This document shows, piece after piece, positions 25,644 through 35,120 of a stretch of 64,000 nt of DNA. Numbering within the stretch: position 1 is the first letter of the stretch; every line of letters begins with the position of its first letter. This stretch comes from Barnesiella sp. (GTDB lineage: Bacteria > Bacteroidota > Bacteroidia > Bacteroidales > Muribaculaceae), in assembly GCA_014801075.1 (NCBI GenBank), contig JAAVEW010000014.1, positions 43,425-107,424 of the forward strand, given 5' to 3'. The notes under the pieces were generated by a model. The model ran no database searches. It was not told the origin of the DNA and saw only the letters and a program-made list of their open reading frames with translations. Both the position numbers and the translations under genes were made by a program.

Positions 25644-26069
25644 ATGGCAAGAATATTGATAATCAACGGGCCTAACCTCAACCTGCTCGGAGTGCGCGAA
25701 CCCGCCATCTACGGCAAGGTGTCGATGGAGGATTATATCAGCGCTATAAAAGCCGACTATCCCAACGTGGAGATTGACTACTTCCAGAGCAACCATGAGG
25801 GTGAAATCATTGACCGCCTCCACGACGAGGGTTTTGACTCGGAACTCAACGGCATTGTGCTCAACGCCGGCGCCTACACCCACACGTCACTCGCCATCGC
25901 CGACGCCATCAAGGCTATCGAAGTGCCTGTGATAGAGGTGCATATATCCAATGTTCATGCCCGCGAAGCCATCCGCCACACGTCGCTGATCTCGCCCGTG
26001 TGCCGCGGTGTGATTGCCGGCTTCGGCCTCGACAGCTATCGCCTTGCCATCGAAGCATTCCTGTACTAA
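25644..26069 (+). CDS. aroQ: 3-dehydroquinate dehydratase, type II
   Basis: A 141-residue type II dehydroquinase (third step of the shikimate pathway). The catalytic Tyr loop NGPNLNLLGVREPAIYG is at 8-24, followed by QSNHEGEIID, LNAGAYTHTS and EVHISNVHAREAIRHTS. Full length. It lies 62 bp after mrp and 10 bp before the methyltransferase, in an apparent operon. aroK is found further along in the window. Confidence 0.97.
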   Translation: MARILIINGPNLNLLGVREPAIYGKVSMEDYISAIKADYPNVEIDYFQSNHEGEIIDRLHDEGFDSELNGIVLNAGAYTHTSLAIADAIKAIEVPVIEVHISNVHAREAIRHTSLISPVCRGVIAGFGLDSYRLAIEAFLY

Positions 26070-26079
26070 TAGCCCCGCT

Positions 26080-26730
26080 ATGCTGACAACCGACAAAGAT
26101 ATAGAGGATTACATTATAAATCATATTGACCGCGAGCCTGACAATCTGCATCAGCTCTACCGCCGCGTCAACACCGAACTGCTTTACAGCCGCATGTGTT
26201 CGGGCCACCTGCAGGGTCGCCTGCTCAAGATGCTGACACGCATGATACGTCCGCAGCGCGTGCTCGAACTCGGCACCTACGCCGGCTACTCGGCACTCTG
26301 CATAGCCGAAGGGCTTGCCGACGACAGTTGCCGCGTCGACACTATCGAACTGGAGGACGAGCTGGAGGATTTCATACGCCGCGCTTTCGACGAGTCGCCT
26401 TGCGGCAGCCGCATTGAGCTGCACATCGGCGATGCCATGCAGCTGCTCCCCACCCTGCTTGCCGACAACAGTTACGACATGGTGTATATCGACGCCAACA
26501 AGCGCCATTATGTCGAATACTACAAGCTGCTGATTGACAGCCTCCCCTCGGGCGCGTTTATCGTGGCCGACAACACGCTGTGGGACGGTAAGGTAGCTGA
26601 CAAGGAGACGCATCTCGACGCGCAAACCCGCGGTATCATGGAATTTAACGACCTCGTAGCCGCCGATGACCGCGTGGAGAAAGTTATCATACCGCTGCGC
26701 GACGGCCTCACTCTGATACGGAAAAAATAA
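26080..26730 (+). CDS. O-methyltransferase, caffeoyl-CoA OMT-like family
   Basis: A 216-residue class I SAM-dependent methyltransferase of the family that includes catechol and caffeoyl-CoA O-methyltransferases and bacterial YrrM. It has VLELGTYAGYSALCIAEGL (SAM motif I), a following acidic motif, MVYIDANKRHYVEYY and VADNTLWDGKV, the metal-binding region of the family. The substrate is unknown; bacterial members may act on tRNA or on phenolics. The start at 26080 follows aroQ by 10 bp. Confidence 0.9.
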   Translation: MLTTDKDIEDYIINHIDREPDNLHQLYRRVNTELLYSRMCSGHLQGRLLKMLTRMIRPQRVLELGTYAGYSALCIAEGLADDSCRVDTIELEDELEDFIRRAFDESPCGSRIELHIGDAMQLLPTLLADNSYDMVYIDANKRHYVEYYKLLIDSLPSGAFIVADNTLWDGKVADKETHLDAQTRGIMEFNDLVAADDRVEKVIIPLRDGLTLIRKK

Positions 26731-26731
26731 C

Positions 26732-26765
26732 TGAAATCACTCTTTGATTGAAATCACTCTTTGAT
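26732..26765. repeat. Perfect 17-bp tandem duplication in a gene junction
   Basis: TGAAATCACTCTTTGAT occurs at 26732-26748 and 26749-26765. It fills almost the whole spacer between the methyltransferase stop (26728-26730) and the HAD gene start (26767). Confidence 0.95.
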
Positions 26766-26766
26766 A

Positions 26767-27369
26767 ATGAAAAATCTGATGTTTGACCTCGGAGGGGTCA
26801 TTATGAAAATAGAGCGACGTCGCGCCGTAGAGGCTCTGCAGGCCATCGGACTCGACAACGCCAACGAAATGCTCGGCGAATATGGCCAGCACGGTATTTT
26901 CCTTGAACTCGAACTCGGCAACGTCACTCCGCAGCAGTGGCGCGACGAGCTGCGCCGCCACATCAAAGCCGACGTCAGCGACGAGGCTATCGACCGCGCG
27001 TTTGAGCAATTCCTCGTGGGCATTCCCACCGGTCGCCTGCGCGAACTTGAAGAGCTCCACCGCGACCATAAAATCTACCTGCTCTCCAACACCAACAAAG
27101 TGATGTGGGACGGCATGATTCTCGACGAATTCCGTAAGGACGGCCACGACATCAACTACTACTTCGACGGCGTAATACCCTCGTTTGAAGTGCATTGCTA
27201 CAAGCCCGACGCCGAGATATTCAACAAGGCGTGCGAGAAATTCGGCATCCGCCCTGAGGAGACCATATTCTTTGACGACTCGCTTGCCAATGTGCAGGCC
27301 GCGCAGGCGCTCGGTTTCGGCGGCGTACACGTGGAGGATGAGCGCCCCTTTGCCGAGTATCTTAAATAA
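26767..27369 (+). CDS. HAD-superfamily hydrolase, subfamily IA
   Basis: A 200-residue haloacid-dehalogenase-like phosphatase. Motif I is FDLGGVI (Asp7 the predicted nucleophile), motif II LLSNTNKV, motif III Lys in CYKPDAEIF and motif IV FFDDSLANV. The form resembles YihX/alpha-D-glucose-1-phosphatase-like and other small-phosphomonoester phosphatases. The substrate is unknown. The ATG at 26767 is chosen over a TTG at 26761 because it fits the family N-terminus. Confidence 0.9.
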   Translation: MKNLMFDLGGVIMKIERRRAVEALQAIGLDNANEMLGEYGQHGIFLELELGNVTPQQWRDELRRHIKADVSDEAIDRAFEQFLVGIPTGRLRELEELHRDHKIYLLSNTNKVMWDGMILDEFRKDGHDINYYFDGVIPSFEVHCYKPDAEIFNKACEKFGIRPEETIFFDDSLANVQAAQALGFGGVHVEDERPFAEYLK

Positions 27370-27456
27370 TTCCCGGTATCAATATATATAGTATAAAGAT
27401 ATAGAGTATATCGCGATAAATCGCCAACAATTATATAAAGCGAATAAAAGGCAACG

Positions 27457-28329
27457 ATGAGTCAGGTAAAGGGAGCGACAATAGGCATGTTTGACGGCGT
27501 GCATCTCGGCCATCAATATCTCATTTCGCAGCTCATGGAGCATTGTGACGAACCTGTGGCGGTGACATTTGACAATCACCCGCTGTGGGTGCTCGGCGAC
27601 CTGCGCGAGCCGCAATTGCTGCTGACACCGCAGGAGAAGGCCGACGCTCTGCGCAGCATGGGCGTTACCCCCGTAATGCTCCGGTTTGACGACTCGTTGC
27701 GCTCGCTGACAGCACGCCAATTTATTGATAGGCTGAAGAATGACTACGGTATCGACCGCCTCGTGCTCGGTTTCAACAACCGCATAGGGAGCGACCGTTG
27801 CGATGCTTCGGCCGACAAATCCTTGTCACAGGCCACCGGAGTGGATATAATACGCGCCTCGGAGCTTCCGGGAGAGCTGAAAGTCAATTCGTCAGCTATC
27901 AGGGAACTTATCAAAAGCGGCGACGTGGCTGCCGCATCGCGCCTCTTAGGCAAAGCCTATACCATTCACGGCAATGTGGGCCACGGCAAGCAGTTAGGCC
28001 GTCAGCTCGGATTTCCTACCGCCAACCTCGTGCCTGACAATACCGATAAGCTACTGCCACTCAACGGAGTATATGCTGCCGATGCCATAACCGCCGACGG
28101 CCACACTTACCGCGCCGTGGTCAACATAGGCAGCCGTCCCACCGTCGACAACCCCGATGCTCCGGTAACTATCGAAGCCCATCTCGACGGCTTCAACGGC
28201 GACCTCTACGACAAGTCGCTCACCCTGCGGTTTCTCGCCCGCCTTCGCTCCGAGCAGCGATTTCCCGACCTCAAAGCCCTGCGCGCCGCAATCAACCGCG
28301 ACCTGCAGCAGGCAAGGGGGATAGGGTAA
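27457..28329 (+). CDS. ribF: Bifunctional riboflavin kinase / FAD synthetase
   Basis: A 290-residue enzyme making FMN and then FAD. The N-terminal FAD synthetase domain shows the nucleotidyltransferase motif GMFDGVHLGHQ, and LVLGFNNRIG and NSSAIRELI further on. The C-terminal riboflavin kinase domain shows GHGKQLGRQLGFPTANL and VNIGSRPTVDN. It is a little short at the N-terminus compared with many RibF proteins, but all motifs are present. It ends in a convergent region with korB and a strong terminator. Confidence 0.95.
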   Translation: MSQVKGATIGMFDGVHLGHQYLISQLMEHCDEPVAVTFDNHPLWVLGDLREPQLLLTPQEKADALRSMGVTPVMLRFDDSLRSLTARQFIDRLKNDYGIDRLVLGFNNRIGSDRCDASADKSLSQATGVDIIRASELPGELKVNSSAIRELIKSGDVAAASRLLGKAYTIHGNVGHGKQLGRQLGFPTANLVPDNTDKLLPLNGVYAADAITADGHTYRAVVNIGSRPTVDNPDAPVTIEAHLDGFNGDLYDKSLTLRFLARLRSEQRFPDLKALRAAINRDLQQARGIG

Positions 28330-28422
28330 TCACCTTGCGACAAACCACGCTACGGGTAGCCGGGAACAATGAATGGTAGCCGGAAACAATGAATATCACC
28401 TTACGACAAACCACGCTACGGG
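28329..28422. repeat. Nested repeats downstream of ribF
   Basis: A 28-nt element (28329-28356; contains CGACAAACCACGCTACGGG) recurs at 28395-28422 with one mismatch. Between the copies a 20-nt unit (GGTAGCCGGGAACAATGAAT) is tandemly duplicated (28355-28374, 28375-28394) with one mismatch. The array begins at the last base of the ribF stop codon. Confidence 0.9.
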
Positions 28423-28457
28423 CTGTTATAATGCCTGCTAAGAGAATTATTGAAAAC

Positions 28458-28488
28458 AAAAGGGACGCGAAAAATTCGCGTCCCTTTT
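28458..28488. terminator. Bidirectional rho-independent terminator, ribF/korB
   Basis: A perfect 14-bp stem (AAAAGGGACGCGAA and TTCGCGTCCCTTTT) with a 3-nt loop, T-rich on the plus side and A-rich on the other. It lies between convergent genes and should serve both. Confidence 0.92.
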
Positions 28489-28587
28489 GTTTTATTAGTC
28501 CTTTTGTCCTTTTGTCCTCTGTGATTTATTATCCCTTTTGAGAGGGTCTATACCTTTCTAAAGGGAGGGGATTTCTAAAGGCGGGGG

Positions 28588-29601
28588 TTATTTTACTTCC
28601 CAGGTTTCGCCGGCAAGAATCATTGAGCGGAGGGTGTCGAAGCCCTTCTTGGCGCGGACTTCTTCAACCTGGAGGCTTACTTCCTCATTGTAGACGGGTG
28701 ACTCTACGTCGCGGATTACGCCAAGAGCGAGGGGGAGAGTGTCGCCATCCATCATTGCGAGCTGCTGGTGCAGGAAGTTGCTTTCGCAGTGAGCATCGTG
28801 TACGAGGACATCATCGAGCGTGTAGCCATCCTCGCCGATAGTCACGGCTTTGAGGAGGAAACCGTCACGCACGAGACCTTTGTTCATATCCTTGCCGAAT
28901 ATCATCTTCTCGCCGTGCACGAGGTGGATTGTGCGGTCGGCGCGGTATTCGCGGTCAGTGATGCTGTTGTGGATACCGTTGTTGAAGATAACGCAGTTCT
29001 GGAGTATCTCGCACACTGATGTGCCGCGATGGCGGGCAGCGGCAACGAGTATTTCCTGCGAAATCTGAAGCTCAACGTCGATAGCGCGGGCGAAGAAATT
29101 GCCGCGCGCACCGAATACGAGTTCGGCGGGGACGAAGGGGTCCTCGGTGGTACCGTAGGGCGATGACTTGGACACGAAGCCGCGGTCGGAAGTGGGGGAG
29201 TACTGCCCCTTTGTCAGGCCGTATATCTTGTTGTTGAACAGGATGATATTGATGTCGACATTACGGCGCACGGCGTGAATGAAGTGGTTGCCGCCGATAG
29301 CGAGACCGTCGCCGTCGCCCGAAATCTGCCAAACGGTGATGTCGGGATTCGCCACTTTGAAACCGGTTGCGATGGCAGCAGCGCGGCCGTGGATGGTGTG
29401 GAAGCCGTAGGTGTTCATGTAGTAGGGCAGACGCGACGAGCAGCCGATACCTGAGATGACGGCGGTCTTGTCGGGGGCTACTCCTACGGTAGCCATGGCT
29501 TTATGGAGAGAATTGAGGATTGCGTGGTCGCCGCAACCGGGACACCAGCGCACGGGTGAACCGTTCTTGTAATCGCCGGCGGTGTATGTGTTGTTGTCCA
29601 T
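28588..29601 (-). CDS. korB: 2-oxoacid:ferredoxin oxidoreductase beta subunit
   Basis: A 337-residue thiamine-diphosphate-binding subunit of a 2-oxoglutarate-type ferredoxin oxidoreductase. It has WCPGCGDHAIL near the N-terminus and the TPP/Mg motif SGDGDGLAIGGNHF with NNKIYGLTKGQ. It starts 6 bp after korA, so the two are translated from one message. The complex decarboxylates a 2-oxoacid to acyl-CoA and reduces ferredoxin, a central anaerobic step in Bacteroidales. Confidence 0.94.
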   Translation of the reverse strand: MDNNTYTAGDYKNGSPVRWCPGCGDHAILNSLHKAMATVGVAPDKTAVISGIGCSSRLPYYMNTYGFHTIHGRAAAIATGFKVANPDITVWQISGDGDGLAIGGNHFIHAVRRNVDINIILFNNKIYGLTKGQYSPTSDRGFVSKSSPYGTTEDPFVPAELVFGARGNFFARAIDVELQISQEILVAAARHRGTSVCEILQNCVIFNNGIHNSITDREYRADRTIHLVHGEKMIFGKDMNKGLVRDGFLLKAVTIGEDGYTLDDVLVHDAHCESNFLHQQLAMMDGDTLPLALGVIRDVESPVYNEEVSLQVEEVRAKKGFDTLRSMILAGETWEVK

Positions 29602-29607
29602 AATTGC

Positions 29608-31449
29608 TTATTTGTTGATTATGTTTTTAACTCCGTTGATTACTTCGCTCACGAGGAAAGGCTGACCCTGTATCTTGTTGATACGGTGAATCTCCACGTC
29701 GGGGAACTTGGCCTGAAGGAAGTCGGCGAACTGGCCGCAGTTGAGTTCGGCCACGATGACGCGACGATATTTGCGCAGCACTTCGGCAGTGTTGGCGGGC
29801 AGCGGGTTGATATAACGGAAGTGGGCGAACGCGAGGGGAGTACTCGAAGCGTTAAGGTCGTTGGTGGCGGTCATGAGATGGCCGAACGTGCCGCCCCAGC
29901 CTATGAGGAGAGTGTCGGCGTCGGGGTTGCCTGCCACTTCGAGGGCGGGGATGTCGTTGGCTATGCGGGCCACTTTCTCGCGGCGCAGGAGCACCATCTT
30001 CTCGTGGTTGACGGGGTCGGTGGAGATAGCGCCTGTCTGCGCGTCCTTCTCCAGACCGCCGATGCGGTGGGCGAGACCTTCGGTGCCGGGCACGGCCCAG
30101 TAGCGGGCGAGGGTATTCTCGTCGCGCATGTAAGGCGACCATTGTTCGCGGAGTTCGTCGGGCACGAAGCGGGGTTTGATTTCGGGATATTCGTCAGCTT
30201 CGGGAATGCGCCATGCCGACGAGCCGTTGCCTATGAAGGCGTCGCTGAGCAGGATGACGGGGGTCATGTGCTCGATAGCTATACGTGCGGCTTCAAAAGC
30301 CATAGTGAAGCAGTCGGTAGGGGTAGCGGGAGCAACCACGCAGAGGGGTGACTCGCCGTTGCGGCCGTAGAGAGCCTGCATGAGGTCGGTCTGCTCGGTC
30401 TTGGTGGGCAGGCCGGTAGAGGGACCGCCGCGCTGCACGTCGATGACAACGAGGGGAAGCTCGGCGATGACAGCAAGTCCGATACCTTCACCCTTGAGTG
30501 CCAGACCGGGACCCGAAGTGGAGGTGACGGCAAGGTTACCGGCGAACGAAGCACCGATAGCCGAGCAAACGCCGGCAATCTCATCCTCCATCTGGCACGC
30601 TTTCACCCCGAGGTCCTTTCGCTTGGCAAGCTCGTGGAGAATATCGGTGGCGGGAGTGATGGGGTAGGAGCCGAGGAATAGGGGACGGCCCGATTTCTCG
30701 GATGCCATTATGAGACCCCACGCTGTGGCGGTGTTGCCGTTGAGGTCGGTGTAAACGCCGGGGCGCACCTCGTCGCTCTCTATGCGGTAGGTCGACACCG
30801 AGGCGTGGATATTATGACCGTAGTCATAGCCGGCCTGTATCACCTTGGCATTGGCTTCATATATGGCAGGCTTCTTGGCAAACTTGTTTTTGAGCATGCG
30901 CAGGGCAGCTTCGAGCGGACGGTCGAAGAGCCAGCACACGAGGCCGAGAGCGAATATATTGCGGCATTTGAGCACTGACTTGTTGTCCATGCCCGAGTCG
31001 GCCAGGGCAGCCTTGGTCATAGAGGTGACGGGGACTTCCACTACCTGAGCCGTGATACCGAGTTCCTTAAAGGGGTCGTCGGTAGTGAAGAGAGCCTTGG
31101 CAAGAGCCTCCTTCTTGAAAGAGTCGATATCTACTATAATGACACCGCCGGGCTTGAGAAACTTAACATTCTGCTTGAGGGCCGCGGGGTTCATGGCAAT
31201 CAGCACGTCGCAGCGGTCGCCCGGAGTGTGGACGTTGGAACCTACGCTGACCTGAAAACCGGAAACACCGCTGAGCGAACCCTGCGGGGCGCGTATTTCG
31301 GCGGGGTAGTCGGGGAAGGTTGACACCGAGTTACCAAGTCCGGCCGATACATTGGTGAAGATATTGCCGGCAAGCTGCATGCCGTCGCCGGAGTCACCCG
31401 AAAAGCGGACCACCACTTTGTCGAGCATTTTCACTTTTGGATTTTCCAT
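29608..31449 (-). CDS. korA: 2-oxoacid:ferredoxin oxidoreductase alpha subunit (gamma-alpha fusion)
   Basis: A 613-residue subunit. The first 190 or so residues are the gamma domain (VVRFSGDSGDGMQLAGNIF, DVLIAMNPAAL), and the rest is the alpha/pyrimidine-binding domain (GSYPITPATDILHELAK, TSTSGPGLALKGEGIGLA, VVDVQRGGPSTGLPTKTEQ-type motif with the usual glycines). The fused layout is common in Bacteroidetes. It heads the korAB operon behind a -7 element at 31493. Assignment to 2-oxoglutarate rather than another 2-oxoacid follows the common annotation of the family and is less certain. Confidence 0.93.
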   Translation of the reverse strand: MENPKVKMLDKVVVRFSGDSGDGMQLAGNIFTNVSAGLGNSVSTFPDYPAEIRAPQGSLSGVSGFQVSVGSNVHTPGDRCDVLIAMNPAALKQNVKFLKPGGVIIVDIDSFKKEALAKALFTTDDPFKELGITAQVVEVPVTSMTKAALADSGMDNKSVLKCRNIFALGLVCWLFDRPLEAALRMLKNKFAKKPAIYEANAKVIQAGYDYGHNIHASVSTYRIESDEVRPGVYTDLNGNTATAWGLIMASEKSGRPLFLGSYPITPATDILHELAKRKDLGVKACQMEDEIAGVCSAIGASFAGNLAVTSTSGPGLALKGEGIGLAVIAELPLVVIDVQRGGPSTGLPTKTEQTDLMQALYGRNGESPLCVVAPATPTDCFTMAFEAARIAIEHMTPVILLSDAFIGNGSSAWRIPEADEYPEIKPRFVPDELREQWSPYMRDENTLARYWAVPGTEGLAHRIGGLEKDAQTGAISTDPVNHEKMVLLRREKVARIANDIPALEVAGNPDADTLLIGWGGTFGHLMTATNDLNASSTPLAFAHFRYINPLPANTAEVLRKYRRVIVAELNCGQFADFLQAKFPDVEIHRINKIQGQPFLVSEVINGVKNIINK

Positions 31450-31492
31450 TTGCGGTAATTACAATTTACTATATTCTGTCCGCAAAGGTACT

Positions 31493-31500
31493 ATTTTAAA
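31493..31500 (-). promoter_or_regulatory. -7 element of the korAB promoter
   Basis: TACCTTTG on the minus strand fits TAnnTTTG and lies 44 nt upstream of the korA start. A TTG at 31526-31524 is a possible -33 element, slightly far (23-nt spacer). Confidence 0.6.
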
Positions 31501-31616
31501 AGCGTAAATAAAAAGAACTCCGTCAATTTCTTATAATTATGGACATTTTAAAACTCATTTAACACTTCATATTTCATTTAACACTTCGAGCGCCATGTAA
31601 ATCAGATATTTTTGCG

Positions 31617-31624
31617 TATCTTTG
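31617..31624 (+). promoter_or_regulatory. -7 element of the lptD promoter
   Basis: TATCTTTG matches TAnnTTTG and lies about 51 nt before the GTG start of lptD. No good -33 element is seen. Confidence 0.55.
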
Positions 31625-31674
31625 CGAGGTAAAAAGAGTCGTTTTTTTCTGACAATAAACCAAGCATTATCAAA

Positions 31675-34476
31675 GTGTACACTCGCTTTCGATTATATAT
31701 AACGCTAATATTCATATCGTTGTGTTTCACGGGCATAGCCGGTGGAACAAGGTCGGGCCGCGCCCGCGACAACGACGTGCAGCAGCAGCAACCGGCAGCG
31801 ACAGTCGTGGCCTCACTCCATGCCGACACCTTGCAGTCAGCAGTAAAGGAAGCTGTCGACAGCCTCAACACTAATATCCCAACCTCCTCATTAGCAGCTG
31901 ATAGTACGATTGCGACGCCCAAGCGCGCAGCCGCTCCGTCAAGAATACGCCGCGAGAAAGTGGACCTCGACAATCAGGTGAAATTCTCCTCGGCCGACTC
32001 GCTGGTGCTTATCGGTCGCTCTAATATGATAATGTATGGCGACGGACAGGTTGACTACGGCGACCTCAAACTCGACGCCGCCCTGATAGAGGTGGACCTC
32101 GACAAGAGCGAGGTATATGCCGTGGGACAGCCCGACTCGATAGGCGAAATCGTTGGCAGCCCCGTATTTGAGGAAGGGGGGTCGAGCTACGAGACCAAGA
32201 CCATGCGCTACAACTTCAAGTCGAAGCGAGGATTTATCACCGATGTCATCACCGAGCAAGGGGAGGGGTACCTCACCGGAGGCACCACCAAAAAGACCGA
32301 GGATGATTACTACTACCTCGAAAACGGCCGTTACACCACCTGCAGCGACCACGAGCATCCCCACTTCTTTTTCCAGCTCACCCGCGCCAAAGTGAAGCCC
32401 AAAAGCAATATCGTGACCGGTCCGGCTTACATGGTGCTCATGGGTCTGCCCCTGCCGCTGGCCGTCCCGTTCGGCTACTTCCCGTTCTCAAGCAAATATG
32501 CTTCGGGCGTGATAGTGCCCTCATTCGGCGACGATTACAACCGCGGATTCTATCTGCGCGACGGCGGTTATTACTTCGCTATCAACGACAATATAGACCT
32601 CGCGCTGACCGGCGAGATTTACACCCGCGGCTCGTGGGGACTCTCGGCCCGCTCCACTTACGCCAAGCGCTATAAGTACAACGGTAACTTCAATATCAGT
32701 TACCTGAAATCAATCTACGGCGACAAGGGTCAGCCCGACTACTCCAAGCAGACCAACTTCCAAATTGTGTGGAGCCACTCGCAGGATGCCAAGGCCAATC
32801 CCAACATGAACCTCTCGGCATCGGTCAACTTCACCACCTCGGGCTATACGCGCAACGACCTGAACTCCTACTACTCATCGGCTTTCACCGAGAACACGAA
32901 GAGTTCGACCGTAAATATGACCTACCGCTTCCCGCAGTCGAAGTGGTCGCTGTCGACAACGCTCAACGTGTCGCAGCGCACGCAGGACTCCACGCTTACG
33001 GTATCGTTCCCCAACGTGACGCTGACCATGTCGCAGATATATCCCTTCAAGCGCAAGCGCGCCGTGGGCGACGAAAAGTGGTATGAGAAGATACGCATGT
33101 CATACTCAGGATTGTTCCAGAACTCGCTGACATCGCGTCAGGATGTGTTCTTCCAGAAGAGCCTCATCAAGGACTGGCGCAACGGCATGAAGCACTCGAT
33201 ACCCATATCGGCTACCTTCAACGTGCTCAAGTACCTGAATATCACGCCGTCAATAAACCTGCGCGACCGCATGTACACCAGCAAGGTGCGCCGTCAGTGG
33301 GACCCAACTGCATCGGTCGAGGTGTGTGACACAACCTACAGTTTCTACAACGTGTGGGACTTTGACGCCGCGCTCTCGTTCGATACCAAAATCTACGGTT
33401 TCTTCAAGCCGCTGCCGTTTCTCGGCGACAGGGTGAAGATGATACGCCACGTGCTGACTCCGACGGTAACGTTGAGCGCGTCGCCCGACTTCTCATCGCC
33501 ATTCTTCGGCTACTACGGCACCTACGACTATGTCAATGCCCAGGGCGAGCAGGTGCAGCGCAAATACTCGCTGTTTCCCAACTCACTCTTCGGTGTGCCC
33601 GGTCAGGGCAAATCGGGCGTAGTGTCGGTTTCACTCGCCAACAACCTGGAAATGAAGGTGAAGAGCGACAATGACTCGATAGGGGAGAAGAAGATTTCGC
33701 TCATCGAGAACCTGTCAGTGTCGCAGAGCTACAACTTTGCCGCCGACTCCCTCAACTGGAGCAATATCAACACCTCCATATTGCTGCGTCTTGTAAAGAA
33801 CTTCAACCTCAACCTGTCGGCCACCTGGGATGTGTACACCTATCAGCTCAACTCGGCCGGCAACCCCGTGCGCGTCAACAAGACCCGCTGGCAGGCAGGC
33901 AAAGGCATAGGCCGTCTCTCAAGCACCGGCACTTCATTCTCCTACACCTTCAACAACAACACCTTCAAGCGCAAGGACAATGACCGCGACAAGCGCAAAA
34001 ACAACAACGCGGACGATGACGAGGAGAACGAAAACCTGCGCCCCTCGCAACGCAACGCCCGCGGACGAGATGACGACGAGCCTGTGGCCGTAGGGCAGGA
34101 CGGTTACATGAAATGGGAAGTGCCCTGGAGCCTCACGTTCAACTACTCGGTGGGCTACAGCTACGGAGCGTTCAACAAGCAGAAGATGGAGTATGACGGC
34201 AAGATAACGCAAAACCTGTCGTTTTCGGGCAACATACGCCCCACCACCAACTGGAACTTCTCCCTCTCAGGGTCATACAACTTCGACACCCACAGGATAG
34301 CCTACATGAACTGCAACATATCGCGCGACCTGCACTGCTTCACCATGACCGCCAGCTTCATACCTGTCGGCCCGTATAAGAGTTTCAACTTCCACATCGC
34401 AGTCAACTCGTCGATGCTCAGTGACCTGAAATATGACAAGCGCTCGTCGCGTCAGAACGGTGTCACATGGTATTGA
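31675..34476 (+). CDS. lptD: LptD-like outer-membrane LPS assembly protein
   Basis: A 933-residue outer-membrane protein. It has a signal-type hydrophobic segment at the N-terminus, an OstA/LptA-like beta-jellyroll (about 100-190, with SNMIMYGDGQVDYGDLKLDA-type repeats), and then a long beta-barrel rich in alternating aromatic strands (about 220-930). It would place lipopolysaccharide in the outer leaflet. The start is GTG at 31675: no ATG occurs in frame before the signal peptide, and a stop lies upstream at 31630. A very charged Asp/Asn/Arg/Lys-rich insert lies at about residues 763-803. A 15-nt duplication spans the stop codon. Confidence 0.88.
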   Translation: MYTRFRLYITLIFISLCFTGIAGGTRSGRARDNDVQQQQPAATVVASLHADTLQSAVKEAVDSLNTNIPTSSLAADSTIATPKRAAAPSRIRREKVDLDNQVKFSSADSLVLIGRSNMIMYGDGQVDYGDLKLDAALIEVDLDKSEVYAVGQPDSIGEIVGSPVFEEGGSSYETKTMRYNFKSKRGFITDVITEQGEGYLTGGTTKKTEDDYYYLENGRYTTCSDHEHPHFFFQLTRAKVKPKSNIVTGPAYMVLMGLPLPLAVPFGYFPFSSKYASGVIVPSFGDDYNRGFYLRDGGYYFAINDNIDLALTGEIYTRGSWGLSARSTYAKRYKYNGNFNISYLKSIYGDKGQPDYSKQTNFQIVWSHSQDAKANPNMNLSASVNFTTSGYTRNDLNSYYSSAFTENTKSSTVNMTYRFPQSKWSLSTTLNVSQRTQDSTLTVSFPNVTLTMSQIYPFKRKRAVGDEKWYEKIRMSYSGLFQNSLTSRQDVFFQKSLIKDWRNGMKHSIPISATFNVLKYLNITPSINLRDRMYTSKVRRQWDPTASVEVCDTTYSFYNVWDFDAALSFDTKIYGFFKPLPFLGDRVKMIRHVLTPTVTLSASPDFSSPFFGYYGTYDYVNAQGEQVQRKYSLFPNSLFGVPGQGKSGVVSVSLANNLEMKVKSDNDSIGEKKISLIENLSVSQSYNFAADSLNWSNINTSILLRLVKNFNLNLSATWDVYTYQLNSAGNPVRVNKTRWQAGKGIGRLSSTGTSFSYTFNNNTFKRKDNDRDKRKNNNADDDEENENLRPSQRNARGRDDDEPVAVGQDGYMKWEVPWSLTFNYSVGYSYGAFNKQKMEYDGKITQNLSFSGNIRPTTNWNFSLSGSYNFDTHRIAYMNCNISRDLHCFTMTASFIPVGPYKSFNFHIAVNSSMLSDLKYDKRSSRQNGVTWY

Positions 34477-34500
34477 TGCATATCTTATTGATGCAGCAAT
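34471..34500. repeat. 15-nt tandem duplication spanning the lptD stop codon
   Basis: TATTGATGCATATCT (34471-34485) and TATTGATGCAGCAAT (34486-34500) share their first ten bases. The first contains the lptD stop TGA (34474-34476), and the second repeats it at 34489. Confidence 0.75.
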
Positions 34501-34681
34501 TACAGTTACTGCAATTTATGTACAATCAACTGAACCAAACTGTTAATAAGTTGTTTTTATTTTTGTAGAACATAGTTTGGCCGATTGGGCCACATCCATT
34601 ACATTTGCTGCTGCAAGATATCAATCAGTCTCTACAAAGCTTTGAAAACAATATTATTAATCAACTAAAATAAAATGAGAG

Positions 34682-35116
34682 ATGGGAAAATTTCTTTCTG
34701 ATTTCAAAGAGTTTGCCATGAAAGGCAACATCGTCGACATGGCCGTCGGCGTAATCATCGGTGGTGCATTCGGCAAGATTGTGACTTCTCTGGTCAATGA
34801 TATCATCATGCCTGTAGTTTCACTCGCAACCGGCGGTGACGGCTACAAGAACCTCAAAAAAGTCATAACAGAAGCAGGCGTAGATGAAAATGGTAACGCT
34901 ATCGAGGAAGTGGCCATCAACTACGGTGTTTTCATCCAGAACATCGTTGACTTCCTTATCATTGCTTTCTGTATCTTCGTGGCTCTGCGCGTAATCATGA
35001 AATTCAAGAAGAAAGAGGAGGAAGCACCTGCAGCTCCCGCCGGTCCTTCGGCTGAAGAGACACTTCTCACCGAGATTCGCGACCTCCTGAAACAGGACGT
35101 TGACAGCAAGAAATAA
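34682..35116 (+). CDS. mscL: Large-conductance mechanosensitive channel MscL
   Basis: A 144-residue inner-membrane channel that opens on osmotic downshock. The N-terminal amphipathic helix and first membrane helix (FKEFAMKGNIVDMAVGVIIG, GGAFGKIVTSLVND) are typical. The second helix is at about 80-105, and the cytoplasmic helix (EETLLTEIRDLLKQ) ends the chain. aroK begins 4 bp after the stop codon, so the two are probably cotranscribed. Confidence 0.97.
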   Translation: MGKFLSDFKEFAMKGNIVDMAVGVIIGGAFGKIVTSLVNDIIMPVVSLATGGDGYKNLKKVITEAGVDENGNAIEEVAINYGVFIQNIVDFLIIAFCIFVALRVIMKFKKKEEEAPAAPAGPSAEETLLTEIRDLLKQDVDSKK

Positions 35117-35120
35117 TTTC

